9,376 bases of DNA. Origin: Methanobacteriota archaeon (GTDB taxonomy: Archaea > Halobacteriota > Methanocellia > Methanocellales > Methanocellaceae). How positions within the stretch are numbered: the stretch's first letter is position 1; every line of letters begins with the position of its first letter. The position numbers and the translations under genes were made by a program. The notes under the pieces are model-generated. The model had not been told where the DNA came from, did not search any database, and saw nothing but the letters and a program-made list of their open reading frames with translations. The stretch spans positions 1 to 9,376 of the forward strand of contig JAEZKS010000037.1 of the NCBI GenBank assembly GCA_023436075.1, in the 5' to 3' direction. Positions 1 through 6,434 of this stretch are shown here, piece by piece.

Positions 1-162
1 GTGCAGGACATCCTGCTCCGTGCCATCGAACGCATCCCATCGAAGCCGTCATGTGGCTGCAGCAGTGCGCTATTCGGCGCCATCGCGACGAGCCCCGACG
101 CGATCCCGGTCGAAACGCGCCGTAAACTGAGCCTGCTGATGGTCAAGTATAACAACGGCTGA
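1..162 (+). CDS. C-terminal end of an unidentified protein (partial)
   Basis: A reading frame is open from the first base of the window and stops at TGA 160-162, giving the last 53 residues of a protein whose start lies outside. The fragment contains a short cysteine cluster (SCGCSS, about residues 17-22) and a basic helix-like stretch (ETRRKLSLLMVKYNNG) at the end. Codon use, with many third-position G and C bases, matches the genes around it, which supports real coding. It is followed after 14 bases by the next gene, with a ribosome binding site in the gap, so the two are probably co-transcribed. I do not recognise the family. The frame could in principle start at GTG 1, but no upstream sequence is available to judge that. 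Confidence 0.6.
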   Translation: MQDILLRAIERIPSKPSCGCSSALFGAIATSPDAIPVETRRKLSLLMVKYNNG

Positions 163-164
163 CC

Positions 165-171
165 AGAGGAG
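165..171 (+). promoter_or_regulatory. ribosome binding site pointing to an ATA start
   Basis: AGAGGAG at 165-171 is a good match to an archaeal Shine-Dalgarno sequence. Five bases later comes ATA (177-179), in frame with the following gene. No ATG, GTG or TTG lies in that frame between the upstream stop (150-152) and GTG 276. The site therefore decides the start: either ATA is used, or the site is a relic of a mutated ATG. Confidence 0.5.
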
Positions 172-176
172 ATATC

Positions 177-644
177 ATACCACCGCCTGACGTCGAAAAG
201 GCCGACACGACGCTCTACATTATCGAGCGACATGATAAGACGGCAAGGATCGCCTGTACGTCAGGCAAGGTCTCGGTGAGCATGAAACAGGGCGTCGATC
301 GCGATGTGCTGGCGCTTTTGCTTCTCTCGCTCTCTAAGGTCGACTCTACCGTAGTGTACGAGTACGAGACGCTCTGCCAGTACGAGGAAATCAACAAGTT
401 CCGGCAGGATGACTACATCGTCATTTCCTATTCCAAGTCGGACGGCGGCTACAAGACTATTTTCAACGTGCCATTCTCGCGCAAGAAAGCGCTGCGCCGC
501 CTGGCCATCAACGTCCTGGATCGGCTCAAGTCGGGCGACGCTGACATATCCATCCTCTGGGACGGCAACGAGTCCAAGGTCGAGCAGTTTTACGAGGAGC
601 TTGGCTCCGGGCCGGACTGGAAGCTGCAGGTCATAGGCCAATAA
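177..644 (+). CDS. unidentified 155-residue protein with likely ATA start
   Basis: I do not recognise this protein. The frame ends at TAA 642-644. The conservative starts are GTG 276 (weak AAGG upstream) or ATG 282 (GGTGA two bases upstream), giving 122 or 120 residues. The frame is, however, open and coding-like back to 153, and the strong ribosome binding site at 165-171 points to ATA 177, which gives 155 residues. The extra N-terminal part (TTLYIIERHDKTARIAC) reads as a beta hairpin continuous with the downstream sequence. The middle is leucine-rich (VLALLLLSLSKVDS), then acidic and tyrosine-rich. The C-terminal half has a basic helix (RKKALRRLAINVLDRLKSG) followed by SILWDGNESKVEQFYEELG. 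There is no signal peptide or membrane segment, so it should be cytoplasmic and mixed alpha/beta. It follows the partial gene closely and is probably its operon partner. That the frame is coding is fairly certain; the start is not. Confidence 0.65.
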   Translation: MPPPDVEKADTTLYIIERHDKTARIACTSGKVSVSMKQGVDRDVLALLLLSLSKVDSTVVYEYETLCQYEEINKFRQDDYIVISYSKSDGGYKTIFNVPFSRKKALRRLAINVLDRLKSGDADISILWDGNESKVEQFYEELGSGPDWKLQVIGQ

Positions 645-695
645 GGACGATTGAGCATCGTATACGAGGATGTTTTTATAGTTCGAATGTGCCAG

Positions 696-728
696 TTCAG
701 GACACGAAGTTGCACTTCGTGTCCTGAA
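696..728. repeat. perfect 15-bp inverted repeat (hairpin)
   Basis: The left arm at 696-710 (TTCAGGACACGAAGT) and the right arm at 714-728 (ACTTCGTGTCCTGAA) are exact reverse complements, separated by three bases (TGC). The hairpin lies 51 bases after the stop of the upstream gene and about 120 bases before the Phi start. A T-run (674-678) precedes it and none follows, so it is not a classical intrinsic terminator. It could be an RNA stem, a protein-binding palindrome or the end of a small mobile element. Confidence 0.85.
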
Positions 729-783
729 AACCAAATGGCCTGGACTCAGATCAATAACAGGATAAGCGCTATAGGGCTCATAA

Positions 784-793
784 CTTTTATTTA
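784..793 (+). promoter_or_regulatory. candidate archaeal box A (TATA) for phi
   Basis: CTTTTATTTA resembles the archaeal box A. Transcription would begin about 25 bases downstream, near 815, leaving a leader of roughly 30 bases that holds the GAGGAG ribosome binding site at 835-840. It was judged by eye only. Confidence 0.35.
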
Positions 794-846
794 GTAGTTC
801 ATCGAATACTGACACAACCATCTAAGTCCCAACTGAGGAGATGTTG

Positions 847-1491
847 ATGTCGCCCGATGCCGATGCCCGCATGAAGACCGAAAAAGCCGTCGAGACCGCT
901 TCCGATGCGGCGGTCGCCGACACCATGGAAACGATCGCCTACCACCTGCTGTCCGTATCGAGGTCTCTCGATATTGCTTCCGTTGAAGAGTTCGCTCGGA
1001 TGCTGAACGGAGCGAATCGCATCTTCATCATGGGCGCGGGTCGCAGCGGTCTGGTTGCAAAGTCGTTCGCCATGCGCCTGATGCATATTGGGTATCAGGT
1101 CTACGTCGTGGGCGAGATTGTCACCCCTGCAGTGGCGGCAGGCGACGTGGTCGTGGCCATTTCTGGCTCCGGCAACACGAGGACGATCTCCGAGTTCGGC
1201 GAGATCTGCAAGAAGCTCAACGTGGCGCTGATCACCGTTACCACGAACAAGGACTCCCAGCTCGGGCGGATATCAGACCTCGTGGTCATCGTGGACAGCA
1301 AGAGCCGACACGATCACAGCAAGGAGTACATGGAACGGCAGCTCAGCGGCAACCATAAGTCACTGACACCCATGGGGACGCTGTTCGAGCTTACGGCAGC
1401 CGTTTTCCTGGATAGTTTCATCGCTAAGCTGATGGTCGTCAAAGGCGTGGACGAGGCGGCCCTGAAGAAGCGGCATACTGTCCTCGAATAG
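847..1491 (+). CDS. 6-phospho-3-hexuloisomerase (SIS domain)
   Basis: This enzyme interconverts D-arabino-hex-3-ulose 6-phosphate and fructose 6-phosphate in the cytoplasm. In archaea lacking the oxidative pentose phosphate route, it works with hexulose-6-phosphate synthase to supply ribulose 5-phosphate (established for the family). The 214-residue product is one SIS domain of normal or slightly long size. It shows the sugar-phosphate-binding loop IMGAGRSGLVAKSFAMRL (about residues 61-78), SGSGNT (106-111), the family motif LTPMGTLFE (about 173-181) and the typical C-terminal RHTVLE. The first 30 residues are a charged extension. I prefer ATG 847 over ATG 841 because GAGGAG (835-840) directly abuts 841 but lies six bases from 847. 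Hexulose-6-phosphate synthase is not in the window and is not fused here. A T-rich flank follows the stop. The SIS family also contains other sugar isomerases, but the motifs and length favour Phi. Confidence 0.9.
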   Translation: MSPDADARMKTEKAVETASDAAVADTMETIAYHLLSVSRSLDIASVEEFARMLNGANRIFIMGAGRSGLVAKSFAMRLMHIGYQVYVVGEIVTPAVAAGDVVVAISGSGNTRTISEFGEICKKLNVALITVTTNKDSQLGRISDLVVIVDSKSRHDHSKEYMERQLSGNHKSLTPMGTLFELTAAVFLDSFIAKLMVVKGVDEAALKKRHTVLE

Positions 1492-1513
1492 TCCTTTTTA
1501 GTCATTTCTTGAC

Positions 1514-1531
1514 GAGCCCATTTTTATCGAT
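1514..1531 (+). terminator. oligo-T 3' flank, probable terminator after phi
   Basis: GAGCCCATTTTTATCGAT lies 22 bases after the phi stop codon, and a shorter T-run (CCTTTTTA, 1493-1500) comes just before it. Archaeal termination commonly uses oligo-T without a stem. Almost the same string recurs after the next gene at 2335-2351, which supports a shared 3'-end function. Confidence 0.5.
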
Positions 1532-1749
1532 GTTCGTATACTATGTGGATCTGGCGCTAAACTATTCCTGACGTACTCGACGTTATGTCAAAGATATGGG
1601 CATGAACTTTATCGTAATTTATTCATGTAATCATTGATAGGGCTTGTATCGCTTATAAAATTGGTTTTTATACATATTTTTGTATATTTTGTGCTTGCTG
1701 GGCAATTTTAAATGGGATATTCCAGCGGAGAGCTATTTATTCTACATTG
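1532..1749 (+). promoter_or_regulatory. AT-rich spacer with several TATA-like boxes
   Basis: This stretch has no convincing gene. It holds several box A candidates for the downstream membrane protein: CTTATAAAATT (about 1651-1661), TTTTTATACATA (about 1666-1677) and CAATTTTAAAT (about 1701-1711). The last would give a very short leader before the start at 1750. A frame starting at 1680 overlaps the real gene in another phase and looks spurious. Confidence 0.35.
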
Positions 1750-2322
1750 ATGAAACGTCAGACAATAGCTATGAAGAAGTGGATGATTGCCGTTGCGCTT
1801 ATAGTTGTCGCGGTCGGTGTGCCGTTGTTTTGTCTGGTCGTCGAAAACTTCACCTCCCCGGCGCCTGGAGACGGGTCCGTCGTGCTCATCGAGCATGCGA
1901 AACAGACTCGGGGCCGCCTGGTCAACGGCACGTACTCCGCGATAGAGCTCGATGGGCCGAACTACCAGTACGATGCCGCAACTCGGCTGCTGGGGGGAAG
2001 TGGCCTGGAAGCAAATGACAGTCTGCGCATCGTGCTGGGAGTCAAGGAGAGCCTTTCCCAGGATGCTGGCAGCGGTACCGACGGAGAAGCCTATGGCATT
2101 TACGAGCTGCCTTCGGAAACAGGTGGCATTGTCGTCAATGATCTATCGCCGGATGGCACTGTGACGCTGACCTACAACGGCTCCCGGATCGTGCTGGCGC
2201 CGGGAGAGCGCTGGGAAACGATATCGACTGAGGCGGTCTCCGTGCCCGAGTACAGCATACGCTATACGAAGTCAGATGTGATACGAAACTCGGGTTTCGT
2301 AGCTAAAGATAGTATATTATAG
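1750..2322 (+). CDS. unidentified membrane-anchored protein, single N-terminal helix
   Basis: I do not recognise the family. The 190-residue product begins with a basic stretch (MKRQTIAMKKW), followed by one strongly hydrophobic helix (about residues 12-32, IAVALIVVAVGVPLFCLVV). A domain of about 155 residues follows and should lie outside the cell. It is rich in Gly, Ser, Thr and alternating beta-like segments (GIYELPSETGGIVV, GTVTLTYNGSRIVLAPGE), which suggests a beta-sandwich. The N-x-S/T sites NGT, NDS and NGS could be glycosylated. There is no signal peptidase or lipobox motif, so it is probably a signal-anchor protein. The start is uncertain: TTG 1747, ATG 1750 and ATG 1771 are all in frame, and none has a close ribosome binding site, so a leaderless or short-leader mRNA is possible. 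It sits alone between phi and the convergent R15Pi operon. Confidence 0.7.
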   Translation: MKRQTIAMKKWMIAVALIVVAVGVPLFCLVVENFTSPAPGDGSVVLIEHAKQTRGRLVNGTYSAIELDGPNYQYDAATRLLGGSGLEANDSLRIVLGVKESLSQDAGSGTDGEAYGIYELPSETGGIVVNDLSPDGTVTLTYNGSRIVLAPGERWETISTEAVSVPEYSIRYTKSDVIRNSGFVAKDSIL

Positions 2323-2334
2323 TCCTATGAAACA

Positions 2335-2351
2335 GAGCCATTTTTATCGAT
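2335..2351 (+). terminator. oligo-T 3' flank, probable terminator
   Basis: GAGCCATTTTTATCGAT lies 12 bases after the stop of the membrane-protein gene. It differs from the string after phi (1514-1531) by a single C. The duplication of both T-run and flank suggests a conserved 3'-end element. Confidence 0.5.
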
Positions 2352-2392
2352 AAGAGTATGAAAATCGGCCGACAATCGTCGCATTCCCTATC

Positions 2393-2475
2393 CGGGCTCA
2401 TATACGAGAGCCCGAGGTCAGGTCACGTGCGCGCGAGGCGGCCCGGATGCAATGCAGCCGAACTGACAAGTTTTT
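2393..2475 (+). ncRNA. possible structured RNA or 3'-end element (weak)
   Basis: This GC-rich block sits in the convergent spacer. It begins with a 7-bp stem (CGGGCTC 2393-2399 with GAGCCCG 2408-2414, 8-base loop). GTCAG (2417-2421) can then pair with CTGAC (2463-2467), enclosing a GC-rich interior, and a run of five T residues follows (2471-2475). A TATA-like string (TATATTAT, 2313-2320) lies upstream. It could be a small RNA or merely the 3' end of a neighbouring transcript. It does not match an RNA family I know. The frame running through it (from 2358) is arginine-rich and looks non-coding. Confidence 0.2.
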
Positions 2476-2546
2476 CACAGGCACGCAGACGGGCGCAGAG
2501 GTGTTCCGCGCCGGGCAATTATAAACAGGCCCTGCGTCCTGCACTT

Positions 2547-2855
2547 TCAGTCTCCAAGTAGACGGAAATAGACGCTCTCGTCCCAGTCGTAGACCTCCTG
2601 AAGCCTGGCCACGAGCACCTTTGCGAGCCCGGCAGAGTCCAGCTTGTGCCAGTTCTTCTCCAGGTCGTCGAGGAACTCGTGGTTCCAGGTGCCCGTCATT
2701 TTGAACTCGATCTCGCACAGCTTCGTCAGGATCTCTTTCTTGGTCATGTCTACGCAGCCCGTCGGGTAACAGACCTCGGTCAACTCGTCGAGGTTCGTAT
2801 AGTGCTTGATCTCGTTATCTAGCAGGTGAACGTAGTCTATGCGCATTGCAGGCAT
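2547..2855 (-). CDS. unidentified 102-residue protein coupled to R15Pi
   Basis: I do not recognise this small acidic protein (starts MPAMRIDYVHLLDNEIKHY). It has three cysteines, in EVCYPTGCVD (about residues 28-37) and KLCEIEF, and appears largely helical, with charged amphipathic segments (TKKEILTKL, FLDDLEKNW, LAKVLVARLQEVYDWDES). No signal peptide or membrane segment is visible. The start at 2855 is chosen because GGAGG, lying inside the last codons of the R15Pi gene, is eight bases upstream and the R15Pi stop is one base away. A longer version from GTG 2870 would use the ribosome binding site itself as coding sequence. The tight spacing implies one mRNA and probably coupled translation, so a role tied to R15Pi or nucleotide salvage is a fair inference but unproven. 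Two cysteines spaced C-x5-C do not form a standard zinc motif. Confidence 0.75.
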   Translation of the reverse strand: MPAMRIDYVHLLDNEIKHYTNLDELTEVCYPTGCVDMTKKEILTKLCEIEFKMTGTWNHEFLDDLEKNWHKLDSAGLAKVLVARLQEVYDWDESVYFRLLGD

Positions 2856-2856
2856 G

Positions 2857-3804
2857 TCAGTTTCCTCCACGCAGGTCTTCGCTCGATTCCTCGATCTCCC
2901 AGCCCAGCTTCTCGGTGATCACCCAGAAGGCCATCTCCGGGGGTATGGCGCCGGTCTCGGTACAGATGAGATCGATGTACTGGTGCGGGGTGACGTCGAA
3001 GGCCGGGTTCCGGACCTTCAGGTTCGGCCATTGTTTCCGTTTCTCTCCGGACAGCACCTCGGAGGGGTCGCGTTCTTCTATCTCGACCAGCTCGCCCAGC
3101 AGCGTCCTCGGGCTGAACTTGTAGGTCTCGGCCGCCACCATGAAGGGTACTCGGGCCTCGTGGGCGGCCAATGCAAGCTGGGATGTGCCGACTTTGTTGA
3201 TCAGGTTGCCGTTAACTGTGATGGCATCCGCGCCGACTACTACTGTGTCCACTTTCTTCATGAAGTAGCGTACGGCAGAGTCCAGGATGAGCGTCGTGGG
3301 GATGCCCGCCTTCTGCATCCAGTCGACGGTGATGTGCCCCTGCATCCGGGGGCGTGTTTCAGTGGCGATCACGTTGATGTGCTTGCCCTGGCGAAATGCG
3401 GTGGTCAGGATGGATGCGGCGGCAGACGAGTTGCAGTGTGTCATGATTGTGTCCCCGTCCCGGATGCGCCGGGCACCGATCTCGCCGATGAGCTTCACGG
3501 CGTTTTCAGAGTCGGCGACGAACCGGTCCGCGTTGTCGATGATCTGCCTGCGGGCGTCTTCCACGTTCTCTGCCTCGTATTTCATTACAATCCGTAGCGC
3601 GTTCGGCAGCGATACCGCAGTTGGCCGGGTGATATACAGGGTGTGGAACGCTTGCTTCATCCTGACATTGAATTCTTCGATGTTTTCCGTTCTTACGGAC
3701 TGTGCCTCCGCCTTCAATGCCAGTGCGGCTGCACGGGCGATCCGGCCGGCGCCTCTGATCTCCATGTTCTTGATCTTCTCAGCAGTCTCGGTCAGCGTGC
3801 TCAT
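2857..3804 (-). CDS. ribose-1,5-bisphosphate isomerase
   Basis: The enzyme converts alpha-D-ribose 1,5-bisphosphate to ribulose 1,5-bisphosphate, the step between AMP phosphorylase and form III RuBisCO in archaeal AMP degradation (established for the family). It belongs to the eIF2B-alpha / MtnA superfamily and is cytoplasmic. The 315-residue product has the usual length. It shows the N-terminal IRGAGRIARAAA (about residues 16-27), THCNSSAA with Cys124, ETRPRMQG (149-156), VVVGADAITVNG with Asp193, and NKVGTSQLALAAH (203-215). From memory, the catalytic pair in the Thermococcus enzyme is Cys133 and Asp202; the spacing of 69 is the same here. The start at 3804 is preferred because GGAGGAGAG lies just upstream. 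The longer frame from 3834 would translate the ribosome binding site. The small gene downstream starts one base after this stop. Alternatives are an eIF2B-like subunit or MtnA, but the motifs favour R15Pi. Confidence 0.93.
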   Translation of the reverse strand: MSTLTETAEKIKNMEIRGAGRIARAAALALKAEAQSVRTENIEEFNVRMKQAFHTLYITRPTAVSLPNALRIVMKYEAENVEDARRQIIDNADRFVADSENAVKLIGEIGARRIRDGDTIMTHCNSSAAASILTTAFRQGKHINVIATETRPRMQGHITVDWMQKAGIPTTLILDSAVRYFMKKVDTVVVGADAITVNGNLINKVGTSQLALAAHEARVPFMVAAETYKFSPRTLLGELVEIEERDPSEVLSGEKRKQWPNLKVRNPAFDVTPHQYIDLICTETGAIPPEMAFWVITEKLGWEIEESSEDLRGGN

Positions 3805-4082
3805 AGTTGTTCTCTCCTCCGCACCGGGGCCCATAGGCCGGGTCCGCCGGACACGCGCTCATCTAGTTCATCATTCGATTGCTAAAATCTTTTGCATGGC
3901 AGGCTATATCTTTCTATGCCCTGGCATTTGTCCGCGGGTGCAATATTATTAGAATTAATTATTAATTTGTGATAATAAGCTATATAAATTCTTATTTAGG
4001 TCTATAGATTACTAAATGGTAATATTTATTCTGCACGATTAAGAATTTAACCTATTAGCGTAAAAAGATCACGGCGATAGTG
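3805..4082. promoter_or_regulatory. AT-rich divergent promoter region
   Basis: This spacer separates the R15Pi operon (-) from the receiver-PAS gene (+). TATATAAA (3981-3988) reads as TTTATATA on the minus strand, and CTATATAAATT is also TATA-like on the plus strand. AATATTTATT (4021-4030) is a second plus-strand candidate that would leave a leader of about 30 bases. A 15-base palindrome, AATTAATTATTAATT (3953-3967), lies between the two promoters and could be an operator. Minus-strand boxes nearer to R15Pi are possible around 3881-3914. No coding sequence is convincing here. Confidence 0.5.
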
Positions 4083-6365
4083 ATGAAGGAGCGTGTGCTG
4101 GTCGTAGAGGACGAGGCTATCGTCTTGCTCGACCTGAAGAACCGACTGAATACGTTAGGCTATGTTCTCGTCGGCAGCGCATCCTATGGGGAAGACGCCG
4201 TCACCAAGGCGAAGGAGACCTGTCCCGACATTATCCTCATGGACATCGGTCTGAAGGGAAAGATAGACGGCATCGAGGCCGCAGACCAGATCAAGCGGCA
4301 GTTGAACATCCCGATCATCTATCTTACGGCTAACTCTGATTTTACCACGCTCCAGCGCGCCAAGATCACCGAGCCGTTTGGCTACATACTCAAGCCGTTC
4401 GACGAGCGTGAGCTGCGGACGACCATCGAGATGGCGCTCTACAAGCACGCGCTTGACGACAAGCTGAACCGGACGCGGCGCTGGATGGAAACCACTCTGA
4501 ACAGCATCGGTGACGCAGTGATCACCACTGACGTGGACGCACGGATCACCCTCATGAACCCGGCGGCCGAGGCCATGACCGGATGGAAGTCCGCCGACGT
4601 GATGAATATGGATATCTCAGAGGTGTTGAACATCGTGGAAGAGGATACCCGCGTCCCGGTCACCGGCCAGGTCCGCGATGCGCTCCAGCGTAACTGCCCG
4701 GTATCCTATAGCGGGCGCACGATGTTGGTTTCCTGCACCGGCCAGGAAGTGCCGATCGACAGCAGCGTCTCGCCAATCAAGGACACGAAAGGAGATGCCA
4801 TCGGCGTTGCCTTTGTGTTCCGTGACGTCAGCGAGAAGCGGAAGGCCGAAAAGGCGCTGCTCGTGAGTGAGTCTGTCCTAGCTAAGGCTCAGGCGATCGC
4901 ACACGTTGGCGACTGGGAGCTGGATCGGGAGGCTAATACCCTGCGTTGGTCCAGCGAGGTCTGGCGCATTCTGGGAATCATCAGCGATGGCCAGCAGAGC
5001 AGTCCTCAGCTATTTTACAACTGTATCGTGCCTGATGACCAACCCGACCTCGTCAGGCAGTTCCGGAACATCCCGCCGGAGTGGAAACACGCGAGTTTCG
5101 ACTTCCGCATCGCACGGCCAGACGGAACGATACGATGTGTCCGCAACGAGGCTGAATTCACACGGGACAATAGTGGCAAGGTCATAAAGATGTTCGGCAC
5201 GCTTCAGGACGTCACCGAGCGAAAGCTGGTCGAAGAGGCGCTGAAGGTCAGCGAGGAGCGCTTCTTCAACGTGACCAATTCGGCGCTGGACGCCATCGTC
5301 TCCATTAACGAAACAGCCACGATCATTTTCTGGAACAAGGCCGCCGAGCGCATATTCGGCCACTCGAAATACGAGGCCATCGGAAAGCCGGTCTGGATGA
5401 TCTTGCAACCCGTGCATCATGCATCCTTCGCGCGTGCGATGGAAGTATACAATGCCAGCGGCAAGTCCCTCCCTCGGGACGCGGTCATGCAGTATGACGG
5501 ATTGCGTAAGGATGGCAGCACATTTCCTGTAGAGATCTCCCTGTCCGGCTGGAAAGAGAAAAACCAGTCGTTTTTCACTGCCATCATCCGGGACATCTCC
5601 GAGCGGAAACGAGCAGAAGAGGTCGTCCGCAAGTCAGAAGACTGGCTGGCGAACACGTTCAGTTTCATTCCTTCGCCTGCACTGGTATCTGTCATCGAGG
5701 ACGGGCGGATCATCGAAGTCAATGACAGGTTCTGTCGGCTCACTGGCTTCACCCGGGAAGAAATGATCGGCAGGACGCCGATCGAGCTCGGCATTCTCAC
5801 TGATAATTCACTCGTCTCCGTCACGGTCGGGAACAATAATGCCGGGCAGGTCGAAAATCTCGCGATCGAGTTCGGGAAGAAGTCGGGCGATAAGGCGTCA
5901 GGCTTGATATCGGGCAATCGCATTGTCATCGACGGCAAACAATACAATATCCTGATACTCATCGATATCGCCGAAGTTCGCAAGGCGGAGCGAGAGCGGG
6001 CCGAGGCTGAGGCACTGTATCGACACTTCTCCGACGACTTCCGGAATGCGCTGGCAGTCATCGAGGACGAACGCGTGAAGTTTGCCACTCCTGAAATGCT
6101 GGATCTCCTCGGCGTCAAGGAGAACGAGATAGCCCCCGATATGCACATCAAGCTCGCCGCCCCTGAAGAGAAAGAGCGTCTGCAAGCAGAGACCGACGGG
6201 CATGATGGCAACGGCAACGGCAGTCCCACGGAGTACTGGATCGTCCGGAAGGATGGCTCCCGACGCCGCATACGTAGTCATCGCGTCGAAATCAAGGAAG
6301 ACAATAAGTCTGTTAGAAGATACGTGATCACCCGGGACGTCACAGACGAGAAACCTGACCGATAA
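4083..6365 (+). CDS. receiver domain plus five PAS domains, no kinase domain
   Basis: This is a soluble two-component signalling protein of 760 residues (from ATG 4083; GTG 4080 adds one). Residues about 3-121 form a CheY-like receiver with the acidic pair E9/D10, phosphoacceptor D54 (in IILMDIGLKG), T82 (YLTAN) and K104 (ILKPFDE), so all key residues are present. Five PAS domains follow, at about 133-250, 270-380, 393-509, 520-636 and 644-756. Several end in the PAC signature, such as FRDVSEKRKAEKAL, QDVTERKLVEEAL and IRDISERKRAEEV, leading into helical linkers. The second is of the PAS_3 type (GDWELD...RPDGTIR). Then the protein stops. There is no HisKA, HATPase, GGDEF or DNA-binding domain and no membrane segment. 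It may receive phosphate and ligand signals and pass them on by protein contact. A weak GGCGAT (4073-4078) precedes the start. Confidence 0.9.
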   Translation: MKERVLVVEDEAIVLLDLKNRLNTLGYVLVGSASYGEDAVTKAKETCPDIILMDIGLKGKIDGIEAADQIKRQLNIPIIYLTANSDFTTLQRAKITEPFGYILKPFDERELRTTIEMALYKHALDDKLNRTRRWMETTLNSIGDAVITTDVDARITLMNPAAEAMTGWKSADVMNMDISEVLNIVEEDTRVPVTGQVRDALQRNCPVSYSGRTMLVSCTGQEVPIDSSVSPIKDTKGDAIGVAFVFRDVSEKRKAEKALLVSESVLAKAQAIAHVGDWELDREANTLRWSSEVWRILGIISDGQQSSPQLFYNCIVPDDQPDLVRQFRNIPPEWKHASFDFRIARPDGTIRCVRNEAEFTRDNSGKVIKMFGTLQDVTERKLVEEALKVSEERFFNVTNSALDAIVSINETATIIFWNKAAERIFGHSKYEAIGKPVWMILQPVHHASFARAMEVYNASGKSLPRDAVMQYDGLRKDGSTFPVEISLSGWKEKNQSFFTAIIRDISERKRAEEVVRKSEDWLANTFSFIPSPALVSVIEDGRIIEVNDRFCRLTGFTREEMIGRTPIELGILTDNSLVSVTVGNNNAGQVENLAIEFGKKSGDKASGLISGNRIVIDGKQYNILILIDIAEVRKAERERAEAEALYRHFSDDFRNALAVIEDERVKFATPEMLDLLGVKENEIAPDMHIKLAAPEEKERLQAETDGHDGNGNGSPTEYWIVRKDGSRRRIRSHRVEIKEDNKSVRRYVITRDVTDEKPDR

Positions 6366-6434
6366 CTTACTTTATTTTAGTCTTTTCATTTACGCTGTGG
6401 GCTTGCCGTATTCGTGCACTTGCAGTACGATCTT

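Noticed and set aside
261..821. 186-residue minus-strand frame opposite the second gene
   Set aside because: It is antisense to a better coding frame, runs through the perfect hairpin at 696-728, and has no ribosome binding site. Long antisense frames are expected in GC-rich third-position coding DNA.
2281..2300. Short hairpin TACGAAA...TTTCGTA near the end of the membrane-protein gene
   Set aside because: It is a 7-bp stem inside coding sequence and is not followed by a T-run, so it may be chance.
2358..2561. 67-residue plus-strand frame in the convergent spacer
   Set aside because: It is Arg/Ser-rich with no recognisable features, begins right after a probable terminator, and overlaps the end of the convergent gene.
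2839..3597. 252-residue plus-strand frame
   Set aside because: It is the antisense shadow of the R15Pi gene, whose motifs are unmistakable.
5417..6271. 284-residue minus-strand frame
   Set aside because: It is antisense to the PAS domains, serine/arginine-rich and of shadow-like composition.
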